Shown here: in pieces, positions 1-7,174 of the stretch
How positions within the stretch are numbered: the first letter of the stretch is position 1
How the letters are laid out: every line of letters begins with the position of its first letter
Origin: an uncultured Faecalibacterium sp.
Lineage (GTDB): Bacteria > Bacillota > Clostridia > Oscillospirales > Ruminococcaceae
Length of the DNA stretch: 13,970 bases
Direction: 5' to 3'
Assembly (NCBI GenBank): GCA_934539245.1
Contig: CAKTCK010000047.1
Location: 1 to 13,970, forward strand
Translations under genes and position numbers: made by a program
The notes under the pieces: model-generated
Told to the model about the DNA's origin: nothing
Databases searched by the model: none
Seen by the model: the letters and a program-made list of their open reading frames with translations, nothing else

Positions 1-702
1 CATCAGGCCAGCGGTGCCGACGTGACCGTGGCTTACCAGAAGACCGAGATCCCCGAGGGCCGCAAGAACGACAACTACACCCTGACCATCGATTCCGATG
101 GCCGCGTGACCGAGCTGCTGTTCAACGACTACCGCTCCGGCGAGCAGAATCTGGATCTGAACATCTATGTGCTGGAGCGCGAGACCCTGATCAAGCTGGT
201 CAAAGACGCTACCGCCCGCGGTTTGATCTACTTCGAGCGCGACATTCTGGCTCACAACGTCAACATCCTGAACATCCATGCTCTGGAGTACACCGGCTAT
301 GTGGCACATGTCTGCGACATGAAGAGCTACTTTGACGAGAACCTGAAGCTGATTCAGGACGAGAATCTGGAGGCACTGTTCCCCAAGGGCTGCCCCATCT
401 ACACCAAGATCCGCGACGATAACCCCACCCGTTACGTCACCGGTTCCAAGGTCGTGGATTCCATTCTGGCCGATGGCTGCGTCATCGAGGGCACTGTGGA
501 GAACTGCGTGCTCTTCCGCGGCGTCAAGGTCAAGAAGGGTGCTGTGGTCAAGAACTGTGTCCTGATGCAGGATACCGTGGTCGAGCCCAACGTGGAGCTG
601 GACTGCGTTGTCACCGATAAGAACGTGAAGATCACCGCCGGCAAAAAGCTGTCCGGCACCGAGAGCTTCCCGGTCTACGTCCAGAAGAATCACACCGTCT
701 GA
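1..702 (+). CDS. glgD: GlgD, ADP-glucose pyrophosphorylase-like regulatory subunit (5' truncated by window edge)
   Basis: The reading frame is open from base 1 and ends at TGA 700-702, giving the C-terminal 233 residues; the N-terminal nucleotidyltransferase half lies outside the window. The visible part has the end of the catalytic-like domain, a linker, then a left-handed beta-helix. The helix shows as hexapeptide-type repeats over about residues 145-210, such as SILADGCVIEGTVENCVLFR and VVKNCVLMQDTVVEP. This layout matches the GlgC/GlgD family, and the divergent repeats and wording of the C-terminus fit GlgD better than GlgC. In Bacillota GlgD is a poorly active partner that associates with GlgC and stimulates synthesis of ADP-glucose, the donor used by glycogen synthase. 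glgA follows 165 bp downstream on the same strand, consistent with a glgC-glgD-glgA cluster. GlgC versus GlgD cannot be fully settled without the N-terminus. Confidence 0.88.
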   Translation, partial: HQASGADVTVAYQKTEIPEGRKNDNYTLTIDSDGRVTELLFNDYRSGEQNLDLNIYVLERETLIKLVKDATARGLIYFERDILAHNVNILNIHALEYTGYVAHVCDMKSYFDENLKLIQDENLEALFPKGCPIYTKIRDDNPTRYVTGSKVVDSILADGCVIEGTVENCVLFRGVKVKKGAVVKNCVLMQDTVVEPNVELDCVVTDKNVKITAGKKLSGTESFPVYVQKNHTV

Positions 703-732
703 TCGATGCAATATCCATAGGGGCGGCTTCCT

Positions 733-762
733 CCCCGGTAGCCCCTCTTGAGAGGGGCGGGG
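733..762 (+). promoter_or_regulatory. Hairpin that competes with the glgD-glgA terminator
   Basis: GCCCCTC (741-747) pairs with GAGGGGC (752-758) around a TTGA loop. CCCC (733-736) can extend the structure by pairing with GGGG (759-762) across a GGTA bulge. The 3' arm uses bases 757-762, which are also the 5' arm of the terminator-like hairpin at 757-780, so the two structures cannot form together. The pairing is read directly from the sequence; a regulatory role is inference. Confidence 0.45.
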
Positions 763-790
763 GCACCTGTGTGCCCCCGCCTGCTCTTTT
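757..790 (+). terminator. Terminator-like hairpin between glgD and glgA
   Basis: GCGGGGGCAC (757-766) and GTGCCCCCGC (771-780) form a perfect 10-bp stem with a CTGT loop. It is followed by CTGCTCTTTT, a broken T-tract. The stem is strong but the tract is weak, so partial termination with read-through into glgA is plausible. I see no convincing promoter between this element and glgA, which makes complete termination unlikely. Confidence 0.6.
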
Positions 791-799
791 GTATGCAAG

Positions 800-836
800 G
801 TTCGCGCCGCTTTTCATGGCGGCGGGGAGCGCGAAC
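800..836 (+). promoter_or_regulatory. Stem-loop in the glgA leader
   Basis: GTTCGCGC (800-807) is matched by GCGCGAAC (829-836), an 8-bp perfect outer stem. A shorter GCCGC/GCGGC pairing (806-810 with 819-823) is an alternative inner stem. It ends 16 bases before the glgA ribosome-binding site GGAAGGA (852-858), so it would be in the glgA mRNA leader. Function unknown. Confidence 0.4.
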
Positions 837-867
837 ATCTGCCTGTATCATGGAAGGAGCGAATCCT

Positions 868-2286
868 ATGAAGATCCTGTATGCTGCTTCGGAAGCCAAT
901 CCCTTTGCCAAATCCGGCGGTCTGGCCGACGTGGCAGGTGCCCTGCCCAAAGCGCTGGTCAAGGACGGCGTGGACGCCCGCGTCATCATGCCCCTGTACG
1001 GCGATTTGAAGTTCCGCGATAAGCTGGAATACGTTACCAACTACTCCGTGCCTGTGGGCTGGCGCAGCCAGTACTGCGGCCTGTTCAAGGCCGATGTGGA
1101 CGGCGTGACCTACTACTTCCTGGACAACGAGTATTACTTCAAGCGCCGCGGCCTGTACGGCTTCTACGATGACGGCGAGCGCTTCGCCTTCTTCTCCCGC
1201 GCGGTGCTGGAGACTTTGTTCTACATCGACTTCACCCCCGATATCATCAACTGCAACGACTGGCAGACCGCTCTGGTGCCGGTGTACCTGAACCTGTACT
1301 ATCGTCATCTGGACAAGTTCAACCGCATCAAGACCGTGTTCACCATCCACAACATCGCCTATCAGGGCAAGTACGGCACCGATATTCTGGAGGATACCTG
1401 CGGCATCGGCCACCGGGACCAGCATATCGTGGAGTACGACGGCTGCGCAAACTTCATGAAGGGCGCTTTCGAGACCGCCGACAAGATCACCACCGTCAGC
1501 CCCACCTACGCACAGGAGATCCTCGACCCGTGGTTCAGCTACGGTCTGGACGCTCTGCTGCGTGAGAAGCAGTATAAGCTGTGCGGCATCCTGAACGGCA
1601 TCGACATGGACGCCAACGACCCCGCCACCGACAAGAACATCCCCGCCAACTATGACATCAAGACCTTCGAGACCGGCAAGGCCAAGTGCAAGGAAGCTTT
1701 GCAGGACAAGTTCGGTCTGGCCGAGGACGGCAGCCCCGTCTTTGGCATGGTCAGCCGCATGGTTGGCATGAAGGGCTTTGACCTTGTGCAGAGCATCGCC
1801 GACGGTCTGGTGAACCGCGGCATCCAGCTGGTCATTCTGGGCAGCGGCGAGGGCCAGTACGAGAACTTCTTCTCCGACCTGTGCGCCCGTCACCCGGGCC
1901 GCGTAGGCACCTACATCGGCTTCGAGCCCAAGCTCTCGCAGGAGATCTACGCCGGTGCAGACGCCTTCATCATGCCCTCCAAGAGCGAGCCCTGCGGTCT
2001 GGCACAGATGGTGGCCTGCCGTTACGGCACGCCTCCCATCGTCCGCGAGACCGGCGGTCTGCGCGACTCCATCCACGACAGCACCATGGGTGACGGCAAC
2101 GGCTTTACCTTTGCCGGTTACAACGCCCACGAGCTGTATGTGGCCTGCTGCAACGCACAGGATGCCTACAACAACAAGGAAAACTGGAAGAACCTCGTGC
2201 GTCACTGCATGGAGTGCGATTTCAGCTGGGACGTTTCCGCCAAGAGCTACGAGGGTCTGTACAACGAGACCGCAAACCTCTGGTAA
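868..2286 (+). CDS. glgA: Glycogen synthase (ADP-glucose type, GT5)
   Basis: This enzyme transfers glucose from ADP-glucose to the non-reducing end of alpha-1,4-glucan in cytoplasmic glycogen synthesis. The product is 472 residues, the normal GlgA length. It has the N-terminal KSGGLADV motif with Lys15 (the ADP-glucose-binding KxGGL signature), a GT-B fold, the SRMVGMKGFD motif with Arg297 and Lys302 in the nucleotide pocket, and PSKSEPCGLAQ with Glu374 at the conserved catalytic-site glutamate. I chose ATG 868 because GGAAGGA lies 9 bases upstream and the protein begins MKILYAASEA as the family does. The longer in-frame opening at TTG 748 would start inside the upstream hairpins. It follows glgD, and expression may depend on read-through of the hairpin at 757-780. 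A strong terminator follows 25 bases after the stop. Confidence 0.96.
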   Translation: MKILYAASEANPFAKSGGLADVAGALPKALVKDGVDARVIMPLYGDLKFRDKLEYVTNYSVPVGWRSQYCGLFKADVDGVTYYFLDNEYYFKRRGLYGFYDDGERFAFFSRAVLETLFYIDFTPDIINCNDWQTALVPVYLNLYYRHLDKFNRIKTVFTIHNIAYQGKYGTDILEDTCGIGHRDQHIVEYDGCANFMKGAFETADKITTVSPTYAQEILDPWFSYGLDALLREKQYKLCGILNGIDMDANDPATDKNIPANYDIKTFETGKAKCKEALQDKFGLAEDGSPVFGMVSRMVGMKGFDLVQSIADGLVNRGIQLVILGSGEGQYENFFSDLCARHPGRVGTYIGFEPKLSQEIYAGADAFIMPSKSEPCGLAQMVACRYGTPPIVRETGGLRDSIHDSTMGDGNGFTFAGYNAHELYVACCNAQDAYNNKENWKNLVRHCMECDFSWDVSAKSYEGLYNETANLW

Positions 2287-2311
2287 GCGCCTAGATCCCA
2301 AAGCACCCACC

Positions 2312-2347
2312 GGGGCTGCCGCACAAGCGTGCGGCAGCCCCTTTTTT
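2312..2347 (+). terminator. Intrinsic terminator after glgA
   Basis: GGGGCTGCCGCAC (2312-2324) and GTGCGGCAGCCCC (2329-2341) form a perfect 13-bp stem with an AAGC loop, followed directly by TTTTTT (2342-2347). This separates the glycogen unit from the ATP synthase operon. Confidence 0.95.
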
Positions 2348-2353
2348 ACACTC

Positions 2354-2382
2354 TGCACAAACTTTTCTGCAAAGTTTGTGCA
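2354..2382. promoter_or_regulatory. 12-bp perfect inverted repeat upstream of the atp promoters
   Basis: TGCACAAACTTT (2354-2365) is mirrored by AAAGTTTGTGCA (2371-2382) around TCTGC. It sits just after the glgA terminator and about 100 bases before the best atp promoter. No T-tract follows it on +, so it is unlikely to be a + strand terminator. It could be a regulator operator or a second, terminator-like hairpin. Function is not known. Confidence 0.5.
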
Positions 2383-2396
2383 ATGATGTGCCCACA

Positions 2397-2424
2397 GGCG
2401 CACAATGTGTGTTTTCGGCGCACA
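2397..2424. repeat. Direct repeat GGCGCACA, 20-bp period
   Basis: GGCGCACA occurs at 2397-2404 and again at 2417-2424, followed by AT and TT respectively. The start-to-start distance is 20 bp, about two helical turns, so both copies face the same side of the DNA. The first copy is 16 bases upstream of the -35 of the weaker atp promoter candidate plus the second repeat. The repeats are exact; a role as paired operator half-sites is inference. Confidence 0.35.
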
Positions 2425-2439
2425 TTTATGGAATCAGTC

Positions 2440-2467
2440 TTAACAAACTATGAAATTTTACTATATT
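2440..2467 (+). promoter_or_regulatory. Secondary candidate promoter for the atp operon
   Basis: TTAACA (2440-2445) and TATATT (2462-2467) are separated by 16 bp in an AT-rich stretch. The -35 and -10 matches are moderate. It lies upstream of the better promoter at 2483-2511. Confidence 0.35.
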
Positions 2468-2482
2468 TCGGTGGAGAATTGA

Positions 2483-2511
2483 TTGCAATATCCAACGCTT
2501 TGAAGTATACT
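2483..2511 (+). promoter_or_regulatory. Main candidate promoter of the ATP synthase operon
   Basis: TTGCAA (2483-2488) and TATACT (2506-2511) are separated by exactly 17 bp, a good housekeeping-sigma arrangement. Transcription would start near 2518, leaving a leader of about 88 bases before the first gene. AT-rich DNA lies upstream of the -35. Confidence 0.72.
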
Positions 2512-2529
2512 GAGGGCATAGACTTTTTG

Positions 2530-2579
2530 GCTGCCTGTCCATCTCTGGCAAGACTTCCAGATACTGGAACACAGGCAGC
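2530..2579 (+). promoter_or_regulatory. Structured 5' leader of the atp mRNA
   Basis: GCTGCCTGT (2530-2538) pairs with ACAGGCAGC (2571-2579) as a perfect 9-bp outer stem. Inside it TTCCAG (2555-2560) pairs with CTGGAA (2564-2569) around ATA. No T-tract follows; instead the atpZ ribosome site AAAGGAG begins at 2588. It is not a riboswitch class I recognise. Roles in mRNA stability or translation control are inference. Confidence 0.5.
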
Positions 2580-2605
2580 ACCCGCAGAAAGGAGCGGCGC
2601 CGAGC

Positions 2606-2866
2606 TTGAAGGGCTGGTACAAAGCTTTAGAGGATCTGGTCTGGCTGACCCAGCTGGGGCTGAATATGCTGCTGCCGCTGGTGCTCTGCCTTGCCGGATG
2701 CTGGTGGGCTGTGGAGCACTGGGGCTGGCCGGAATGGCTGTTTTTGCCCGCTGTGGGGCTGGGGCTTGCCGCCGGGGCGCAGAACTTCTGGGTGTTCTGC
2801 AAGGAACGGCTGGAGCGCTCCAAACACGAAAAAAATCATCGGGTGGGCTTCAACTCCCACCAGTAA
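2606..2866 (+). CDS. atpZ: AtpZ/AtpI-type small membrane protein of the F1Fo-ATPase operon
   Basis: This 86-residue protein has two hydrophobic segments (about residues 15-33 and 42-62), separated by a short Trp-rich loop, and a charged tail (KERLERSKHEKN). Size, topology, the GLGLAAGAQNFW-like second helix and position at the head of the atp operon match the AtpZ (ATPase_gene1) family. These proteins are linked to ATP synthase assembly and possibly Mg2+ or Ca2+ handling. The start is TTG 2606, with AAAGGAG at 2588-2594, a rather long 11-base spacing. The next in-frame ATG, near 2666, would remove the first membrane segment's start and has no ribosome site. A TTG start and long spacing suggest modest translation. 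The family call is from topology and context; sequence similarity in this family is low. Confidence 0.75.
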   Translation: MKGWYKALEDLVWLTQLGLNMLLPLVLCLAGCWWAVEHWGWPEWLFLPAVGLGLAAGAQNFWVFCKERLERSKHEKNHRVGFNSHQ

Positions 2867-2881
2867 TGGAGGTCCGTTTTT

Positions 2882-3385
2882 ATGAAATTGCAGCCGGAAT
2901 CCAAAAAGGAGCTGCTGCGCATCGCCTGTGGCGTGTCTCTGTGCACCGCCGTGATGTGGGTGGTGTTTGCAGCGCTGCATCTGGTGGGCTGGGTGGTCTT
3001 TGACTACCGGGTGCTGCTGGGCGGCATCATCGGTGCGCTGGTGGCTATCGGCAACTTTGCCGGCATCTGCTTCGTGGTGCAAAAGGTCATTGACGAGCCG
3101 GACGAAAAAAAGCGTAAAGCGCAGCTGCAGGTATCCTATAATACAAGGATGCTGCTGCAGGCGCTGTGGATCATCATAGCCATTGCGGCTCCCTGTTTCC
3201 AGGCGTTTGCAGGCGTTCTGCCGCTGCTGTTCCCCAGAGTTACGATCTATTATCTCCAGATAACCGGGAAGTACAAGCCGCTCACACCCCCGCAGGAGCC
3301 GGTGGACATCGCTGTGGAAGATGACCCCGCCCCCGCCGAGGAGTCTGCGGTGCAGCCCCGTGACGAAGGGGGTGAACAAGAATAA
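2882..3385 (+). CDS. atpI: ATP synthase subunit I (AtpI-like), with acidic C-terminal tail
   Basis: This 167-residue membrane protein lies 15 bases after atpZ, with GGAGG at 2868-2872 before ATG 2882. Hydrophobic segments lie at about 17-38, 43-66, 90-105 and 106-127, with the charged loop KVIDEPDEKKRKAQ between the second and third. This is the four-helix layout of the AtpI/UncI family, a chaperone-like protein that helps c-ring assembly and is not part of the final enzyme. Residues 131-167 form a Pro- and acid-rich tail (many Asp/Glu, few hydrophobic residues) that is longer than in many family members and probably disordered in the cytoplasm. The stop codon TAA directly abuts the atpB ATG, indicating tight translational coupling. 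Family sequence conservation is weak, so the call leans on topology and position. Confidence 0.8.
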   Translation: MKLQPESKKELLRIACGVSLCTAVMWVVFAALHLVGWVVFDYRVLLGGIIGALVAIGNFAGICFVVQKVIDEPDEKKRKAQLQVSYNTRMLLQALWIIIAIAAPCFQAFAGVLPLLFPRVTIYYLQITGKYKPLTPPQEPVDIAVEDDPAPAEESAVQPRDEGGEQE

Positions 3386-4132
3386 ATGGAACTAGTGAAC
3401 GGCGCAAAGATCCTGTATACCATCCACACCAATATCCCCCTGCTGGGTGATTTCAAGCTCACCCAGACCTTGGTAAGCACTTGGATCGTCATGGCGCTGC
3501 TCTCGGGTTTTGCCATCTGGCTGGGGCACGACCTCAAGCTGGAAAATGTGTCCAAACGACAGGCCGCAGCCGAGTTCATCGTAACGCGGCTGGAACAGTT
3601 CGTGCACGACAACATGGGCTTCCACTTTGATCAGTATATCCCCCTCATCGGTGCTATTTTTGCACTGAGCATCGGGTGCAACCTGATCAGCGTCGTTGGC
3701 CTGTGGAGTCCCACAGCCGACCTGAACACCGAAGCAGCGTGGGCCATCGTGGTGTTTGTTCTGATCATGTACTACAAGATCAAGACAAACGGCATTCTGG
3801 CCTACCTCAAGGGTCTGCTCGATCCGATCTTTATCATGGCACCCATCAATGTGCTGTCGGAGATCTCTACCCCTGTCAGCATGGCGTTCCGTCACTTCGG
3901 CAACATCCTGTCCGGTACGGTCATCTCCACACTGCTGTACTGGGCACTGGCAAGCCTGAGCCACGTCATCTTTGGCTGGCTGCCGGGCTTCCTGAGTCAG
4001 ATCCAGCTGTTCCAGATCGGCATCCCGGCCTTTACCGGTTTGTATTTCGACTGGTTCGGCGGCTGCATTCAGGCGTTCATCTTCTGTACCCTGACCGCAA
4101 TCTTCATCAAACGTGCTGCCGGTGAGGACTGA
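3386..4132 (+). CDS. atpB: F1Fo-ATP synthase subunit a
   Basis: This is the stator subunit of Fo that forms the two ion half-channels beside the c-ring. The product has 248 residues, with multiple hydrophobic helices over its whole length. The key motif is MAFRHFGNILSG: Arg169 is the invariant arginine that interacts with the c-subunit carboxylate (Arg210 in E. coli). The preceding stretch FIMAPINVLSEISTPVS matches the conserved amphipathic region of the family. Translation starts at ATG 3386, directly after the atpI stop. Its ribosome site GGGGGTGA (3368-3375) lies inside the end of atpI, implying coupling. The length is near the usual 230-270. The c subunit follows. Confidence 0.96.
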   Translation: MELVNGAKILYTIHTNIPLLGDFKLTQTLVSTWIVMALLSGFAIWLGHDLKLENVSKRQAAAEFIVTRLEQFVHDNMGFHFDQYIPLIGAIFALSIGCNLISVVGLWSPTADLNTEAAWAIVVFVLIMYYKIKTNGILAYLKGLLDPIFIMAPINVLSEISTPVSMAFRHFGNILSGTVISTLLYWALASLSHVIFGWLPGFLSQIQLFQIGIPAFTGLYFDWFGGCIQAFIFCTLTAIFIKRAAGED

Positions 4133-4465
<333 letters not shown>

Positions 4466-4501
4466 GCCTCCCGATCCGAAAAACAACGAAAGGAGACGCT
4501 T

Positions 4502-5008
4502 ATGGAACTGTATCAGGCGTTGATCACGCTGGATGGCTGGACCTTTCTGGCCCAGATCTGCAACCTGATGATCCAGATGGTCATCTTCAAAAAGTTCCTG
4601 CTGAAGCCGATCAAACAGGTGATCGCCGACCGCAAGGCCAAGGCCGACAGCGAGATCGCCGATGCGCAGAAGCTGCGCACCGAGGCCGAGGCCATGAAGG
4701 CGGAGTACGAGCAGAACCTGCAGAACGCCCGCACCGAGGCCAACCAGATCGTGGCTACGGCGCAAAAGACCGCCACCGCCCGCTCGGAAGAGATCGTGGG
4801 CGAGGCCCGCGCACAGGCCGCTGCGCTGAAGCAGAAGGCCGAGGCTGACATTGCGCAGGAGCGCAAGAAGGCCGTGAACGAGGTCAAGGACGAGATCGGC
4901 GGCATCGCCATGGAGATCGCATCCAAGGTGGTGGAGCGCGAGATCAGCGAGAAGGACCACAAGGACCTGATCGACGAATTTATCAAAAACGTGGGTGAAG
5001 CATCATGA
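4502..5008 (+). CDS. atpF: F1Fo-ATP synthase subunit b
   Basis: This is the peripheral stalk subunit. The 168-residue product has one N-terminal membrane helix (about residues 10-32, WTFLAQICNLMIQMVIFKKFL) followed by a long charged, Ala/Glu/Lys-rich helix typical of the b dimer coiled coil. The KPIKQVIADRKAKA segment just after the membrane helix is characteristic. ATG 4502 is preceded by AAAGGAG. The gene overlaps atpH by four bases (ATGA at 5005-5008), a standard sign of translational coupling. The length is normal for the family. Only one b gene is present, so the stator is probably a homodimer. Confidence 0.95.
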   Translation: MELYQALITLDGWTFLAQICNLMIQMVIFKKFLLKPIKQVIADRKAKADSEIADAQKLRTEAEAMKAEYEQNLQNARTEANQIVATAQKTATARSEEIVGEARAQAAALKQKAEADIAQERKKAVNEVKDEIGGIAMEIASKVVEREISEKDHKDLIDEFIKNVGEAS

Positions 5009-5544
5009 CCGAAACTGCAAAGATGTACGGCGGCAGTCTGTACGATCTGGCGGCAGAGGAAGGGCTGGAGACCCGCATTCTGGGCGAGCTTGACGAGGTG
5101 CAACAGCTTCTCAAACAAAACCCGGACTACCTGCGGCTGCTCAGCACCCCCAGCATCCCCAAAAAGGAGCGCTGCGGCCTGCTGGACGAAGCCCTGCGCG
5201 GGCAGGTCCACCTCTATGTGCTGAACTTTTTAAAGATCCTGTGCGAAAAGGGCACCCTGCGGGAGCTGTCCGGCTGCGCACGGGCCTACCGCATCCGCTA
5301 CAATCAGGCGCACGGCATTCTGGAAGCTACGGCCATCTCGGCTGTTCCGCTGACAGAGCAGCAGCGCGCGGCGCTGCACGCCAAGCTGGAAAGCCTGACC
5401 GGCAAGACCATCGACCTTAAAACCAAGGTGGATGCCAAGGTGCTGGGCGGTATCCGGCTGGATCTCGAGGGCACCGAGCTGGACGGCACCGTCCAGAACC
5501 GTCTTGCCTCCCTGCGCCGGGATATTGCGGCGGTCACTCTGTAA
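5005..5544 (+). CDS. atpH: F1Fo-ATP synthase subunit delta
   Basis: This stator component joins subunit b to the top of the alpha3beta3 hexamer (OSCP homologue). The 179-residue length is typical. The N-terminal helical bundle begins AKMYGGSLYDLAAEEG, a form of the family's usual ...YAxALFxxA start, and contains LLSTPSIPKKER. The C-terminal part contains the conserved strand-like segment KVDAKVLGGIRLDLEGTELDGTVQNRLASLRR, matching the family's GG-x-x-h-x-h-G-x-x-h-D-x-S pattern. It starts within the atpF stop (ATGA), so translation is coupled to subunit b. A 90-base gap follows before atpA. Confidence 0.95.
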   Translation: MTETAKMYGGSLYDLAAEEGLETRILGELDEVQQLLKQNPDYLRLLSTPSIPKKERCGLLDEALRGQVHLYVLNFLKILCEKGTLRELSGCARAYRIRYNQAHGILEATAISAVPLTEQQRAALHAKLESLTGKTIDLKTKVDAKVLGGIRLDLEGTELDGTVQNRLASLRRDIAAVTL

Positions 5545-5634
5545 CTTTTTTCCTGCCCTTTGCAAACGGGGCAGAGCACAGAACGAATTTCCACCCGAAA
5601 TGACTATTATGAATTGAGTGGTGAACAAACAAAG
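5545..5634 (+). promoter_or_regulatory. atpH-atpA spacer with weak hairpin and poor ribosome site
   Basis: CTGCCC (5553-5558) can pair with GGGCAG (5569-5574) across a 10-base loop. It has no T-tract after it, so it is not a terminator. The atpA ribosome site is only AGTGGTGA (5617-5624), matching the 3' part of the Shine-Dalgarno consensus. No promoter is evident. The gap is unusual inside a tight operon. Confidence 0.35.
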
Positions 5635-7155
5635 ATGCAACTGAAACCTGAAGAGATCTCCAAGATCATCCGTGCGCAGATCAAGCATTATGAAAATGCC
5701 ATCGAGCAGAGCGAGACCGGCACGGTCATTATGGTGGGCGACGGCATCGCCCGGGCCAGCGGTCTGGAAAAGTGCATGGCAGGCGAGCTGCTCCAGTTTG
5801 ACAACGGCGAATACGGTATGGCCCAGAACCTTGAGGAAAATACCGTTTCCATCGTGCTGCTGGGCTCGGATGCCGGCATCAAAGAAGGCAGCATCGTCAA
5901 GCGCACCGGCAAGGTAGTCTCCGTGCCGGTGGGCGATGCCATGATCGGCCGCGTGGTCAACGCACTGGGTCAGCCCATCGACGGCGCAGGCCCCATCGAG
6001 ACCACCGAGTACCGCGCCATTGAGAGCCGCGCTCCCGGCATCATCGAGCGCCAGCCCGTCAAGGAGCCGCTGCAGACCGGTATCAAGGCCATCGACTCCA
6101 TGATCCCCATCGGACGCGGTCAGCGCGAGCTGATCATCGGTGACCGCCAGACCGGCAAGACCACCATCGCCTCCGATACCATCATCAACCAGAAGGGCAA
6201 GGACGTCATCTGCATTTACGTTGCCATCGGTCAGAAGCGCTCTACCGTGGCAAACCTTGTGCAGAGCCTGACCGAAGCCGGTGCCATGGGCTACACCATC
6301 GTGGTGTCCGCTACCGCCTCGGAGCTGTCCCCCCTGCAGTATATCGCCCCCTACTCCGGCTGCGCCATGGGCGAATACTTCATGCAGCAGGGCAAGCACG
6401 TCCTCATCATCTACGATGACCTTTCCAAGCATGCTGTGGCCTACCGCGCCCTGTCGCTGCTGATCCGCCGTCCTCCGGGACGCGAGGCTTACCCCGGCGA
6501 CGTTTTCTATCTGCACTCCCGTCTGCTGGAGCGCGCTGCCAAGCTTTCCAACGAGCTGGGCGGCGGCAGCCTGACGGCTCTGCCCATCATCGAGACGCAG
6601 GCGGGCGACGTTTCCGCCTACATCCCCACCAACGTCATCTCCATCACCGATGGTCAGATCTTCCTGGAGACCGAGCTGTTCCACTCCGGCGTCATGCCGG
6701 CAGTCAACCCCGGTATCTCGGTGTCCCGTGTCGGCGGCAACGCCCAGATCAAGGCCATGAAGAAGGTTGCCGGCACCCTGAAGCTGATCTACTCCCAGTA
6801 CCGCGAGCTGCAATCCTTTGCGCAGTTCGGCTCTGATCTGGACGCCGACACCAAGGCACGTCTGGCACAGGGCGAGCGCATCGTGGAGGTGCTCAAGCAG
6901 AACCGCTCCGCACCCGTGCCTGTGGAAAAGCAGGTCGCCATCCTGTACGCCACCATCCACGACTACCTTGTCAACGTCAAGGTGGCGGACGTGGCAGAGT
7001 ACGAGAAGAGCTTGTACGAGTATCTGGACAACGATGCCGCCGGGGCTGCCGTGATGGACACCATCCGCACCACCGGTAATCTGGATAAGGACACCGAGGA
7101 GCAGCTCAAGACCGTGCTGACCCGGTATACCGAAAGCTTTGTCAAGGCGCATTAA
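5635..7155 (+). CDS. atpA: F1Fo-ATP synthase subunit alpha
   Basis: This is the non-catalytic nucleotide-binding subunit of F1 (three copies). ATG 5635 gives 506 residues, the standard length, beginning [12 protein letters not shown] as in other Clostridia. The Walker A motif is GDRQTGKT at 169-176, with Lys175 matching the E. coli number. The Walker B region is [24 protein letters not shown] carries the arginine finger Arg365, which reaches the catalytic site of subunit beta. The longer in-frame TTG at 5560 adds an unlike 25-residue N-terminus and lacks a ribosome site, so I reject it. The ribosome site for ATG 5635 is weak (AGTGGTGA), odd for a subunit needed in three copies. A 19-base gap leads to atpG. 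Confidence 0.97.
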   Translation: MQLKPEEISKIIRAQIKHYENAIEQSETGTVIMVGDGIARASGLEKCMAGELLQFDNGEYGMAQNLEENTVSIVLLGSDAGIKEGSIVKRTGKVVSVPVGDAMIGRVVNALGQPIDGAGPIETTEYRAIESRAPGIIERQPVKEPLQTGIKAIDSMIPIGRGQRELIIGDRQTGKTTIASDTIINQKGKDVICIYVAIGQKRSTVANLVQSLTEAGAMGYTIVVSATASELSPLQYIAPYSGCAMGEYFMQQGKHVLIIYDDLSKHAVAYRALSLLIRRPPGREAYPGDVFYLHSRLLERAAKLSNELGGGSLTALPIIETQAGDVSAYIPTNVISITDGQIFLETELFHSGVMPAVNPGISVSRVGGNAQIKAMKKVAGTLKLIYSQYRELQSFAQFGSDLDADTKARLAQGERIVEVLKQNRSAPVPVEKQVAILYATIHDYLVNVKVADVAEYEKSLYEYLDNDAAGAAVMDTIRTTGNLDKDTEEQLKTVLTRYTESFVKAH

Positions 7156-7174
7156 AGGGAAGGAGGCGTAACGC

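Noticed and set aside
748..867. Upstream TTG start for glgA at 748
   Set aside because: It lies inside the terminator-like hairpins, lacks a ribosome site and adds 40 residues absent from GlgA proteins.
814..2403. A 529-codon open frame on the minus strand opposite glgA
   Set aside because: It is antisense to an unmistakable glgA. The Val/Gly/His/Gln-rich translation is typical of the mirror of GC-biased codons, and no ribosome site or family motif is seen.
2329..3003. A 224-codon + strand frame through the atp promoter region, overlapping atpZ and atpI
   Set aside because: It contains the glgA terminator and both promoter candidates, and overlaps two better genes in other frames. An internal ATG at 2428 gives a plausible-looking start (MESVLTNYEILLYF), but there is no ribosome site and no membrane or domain pattern.
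5560..5634. Upstream TTG start for atpA at 5560
   Set aside because: The added 25 residues do not resemble AtpA N-termini and no Shine-Dalgarno sequence precedes it.
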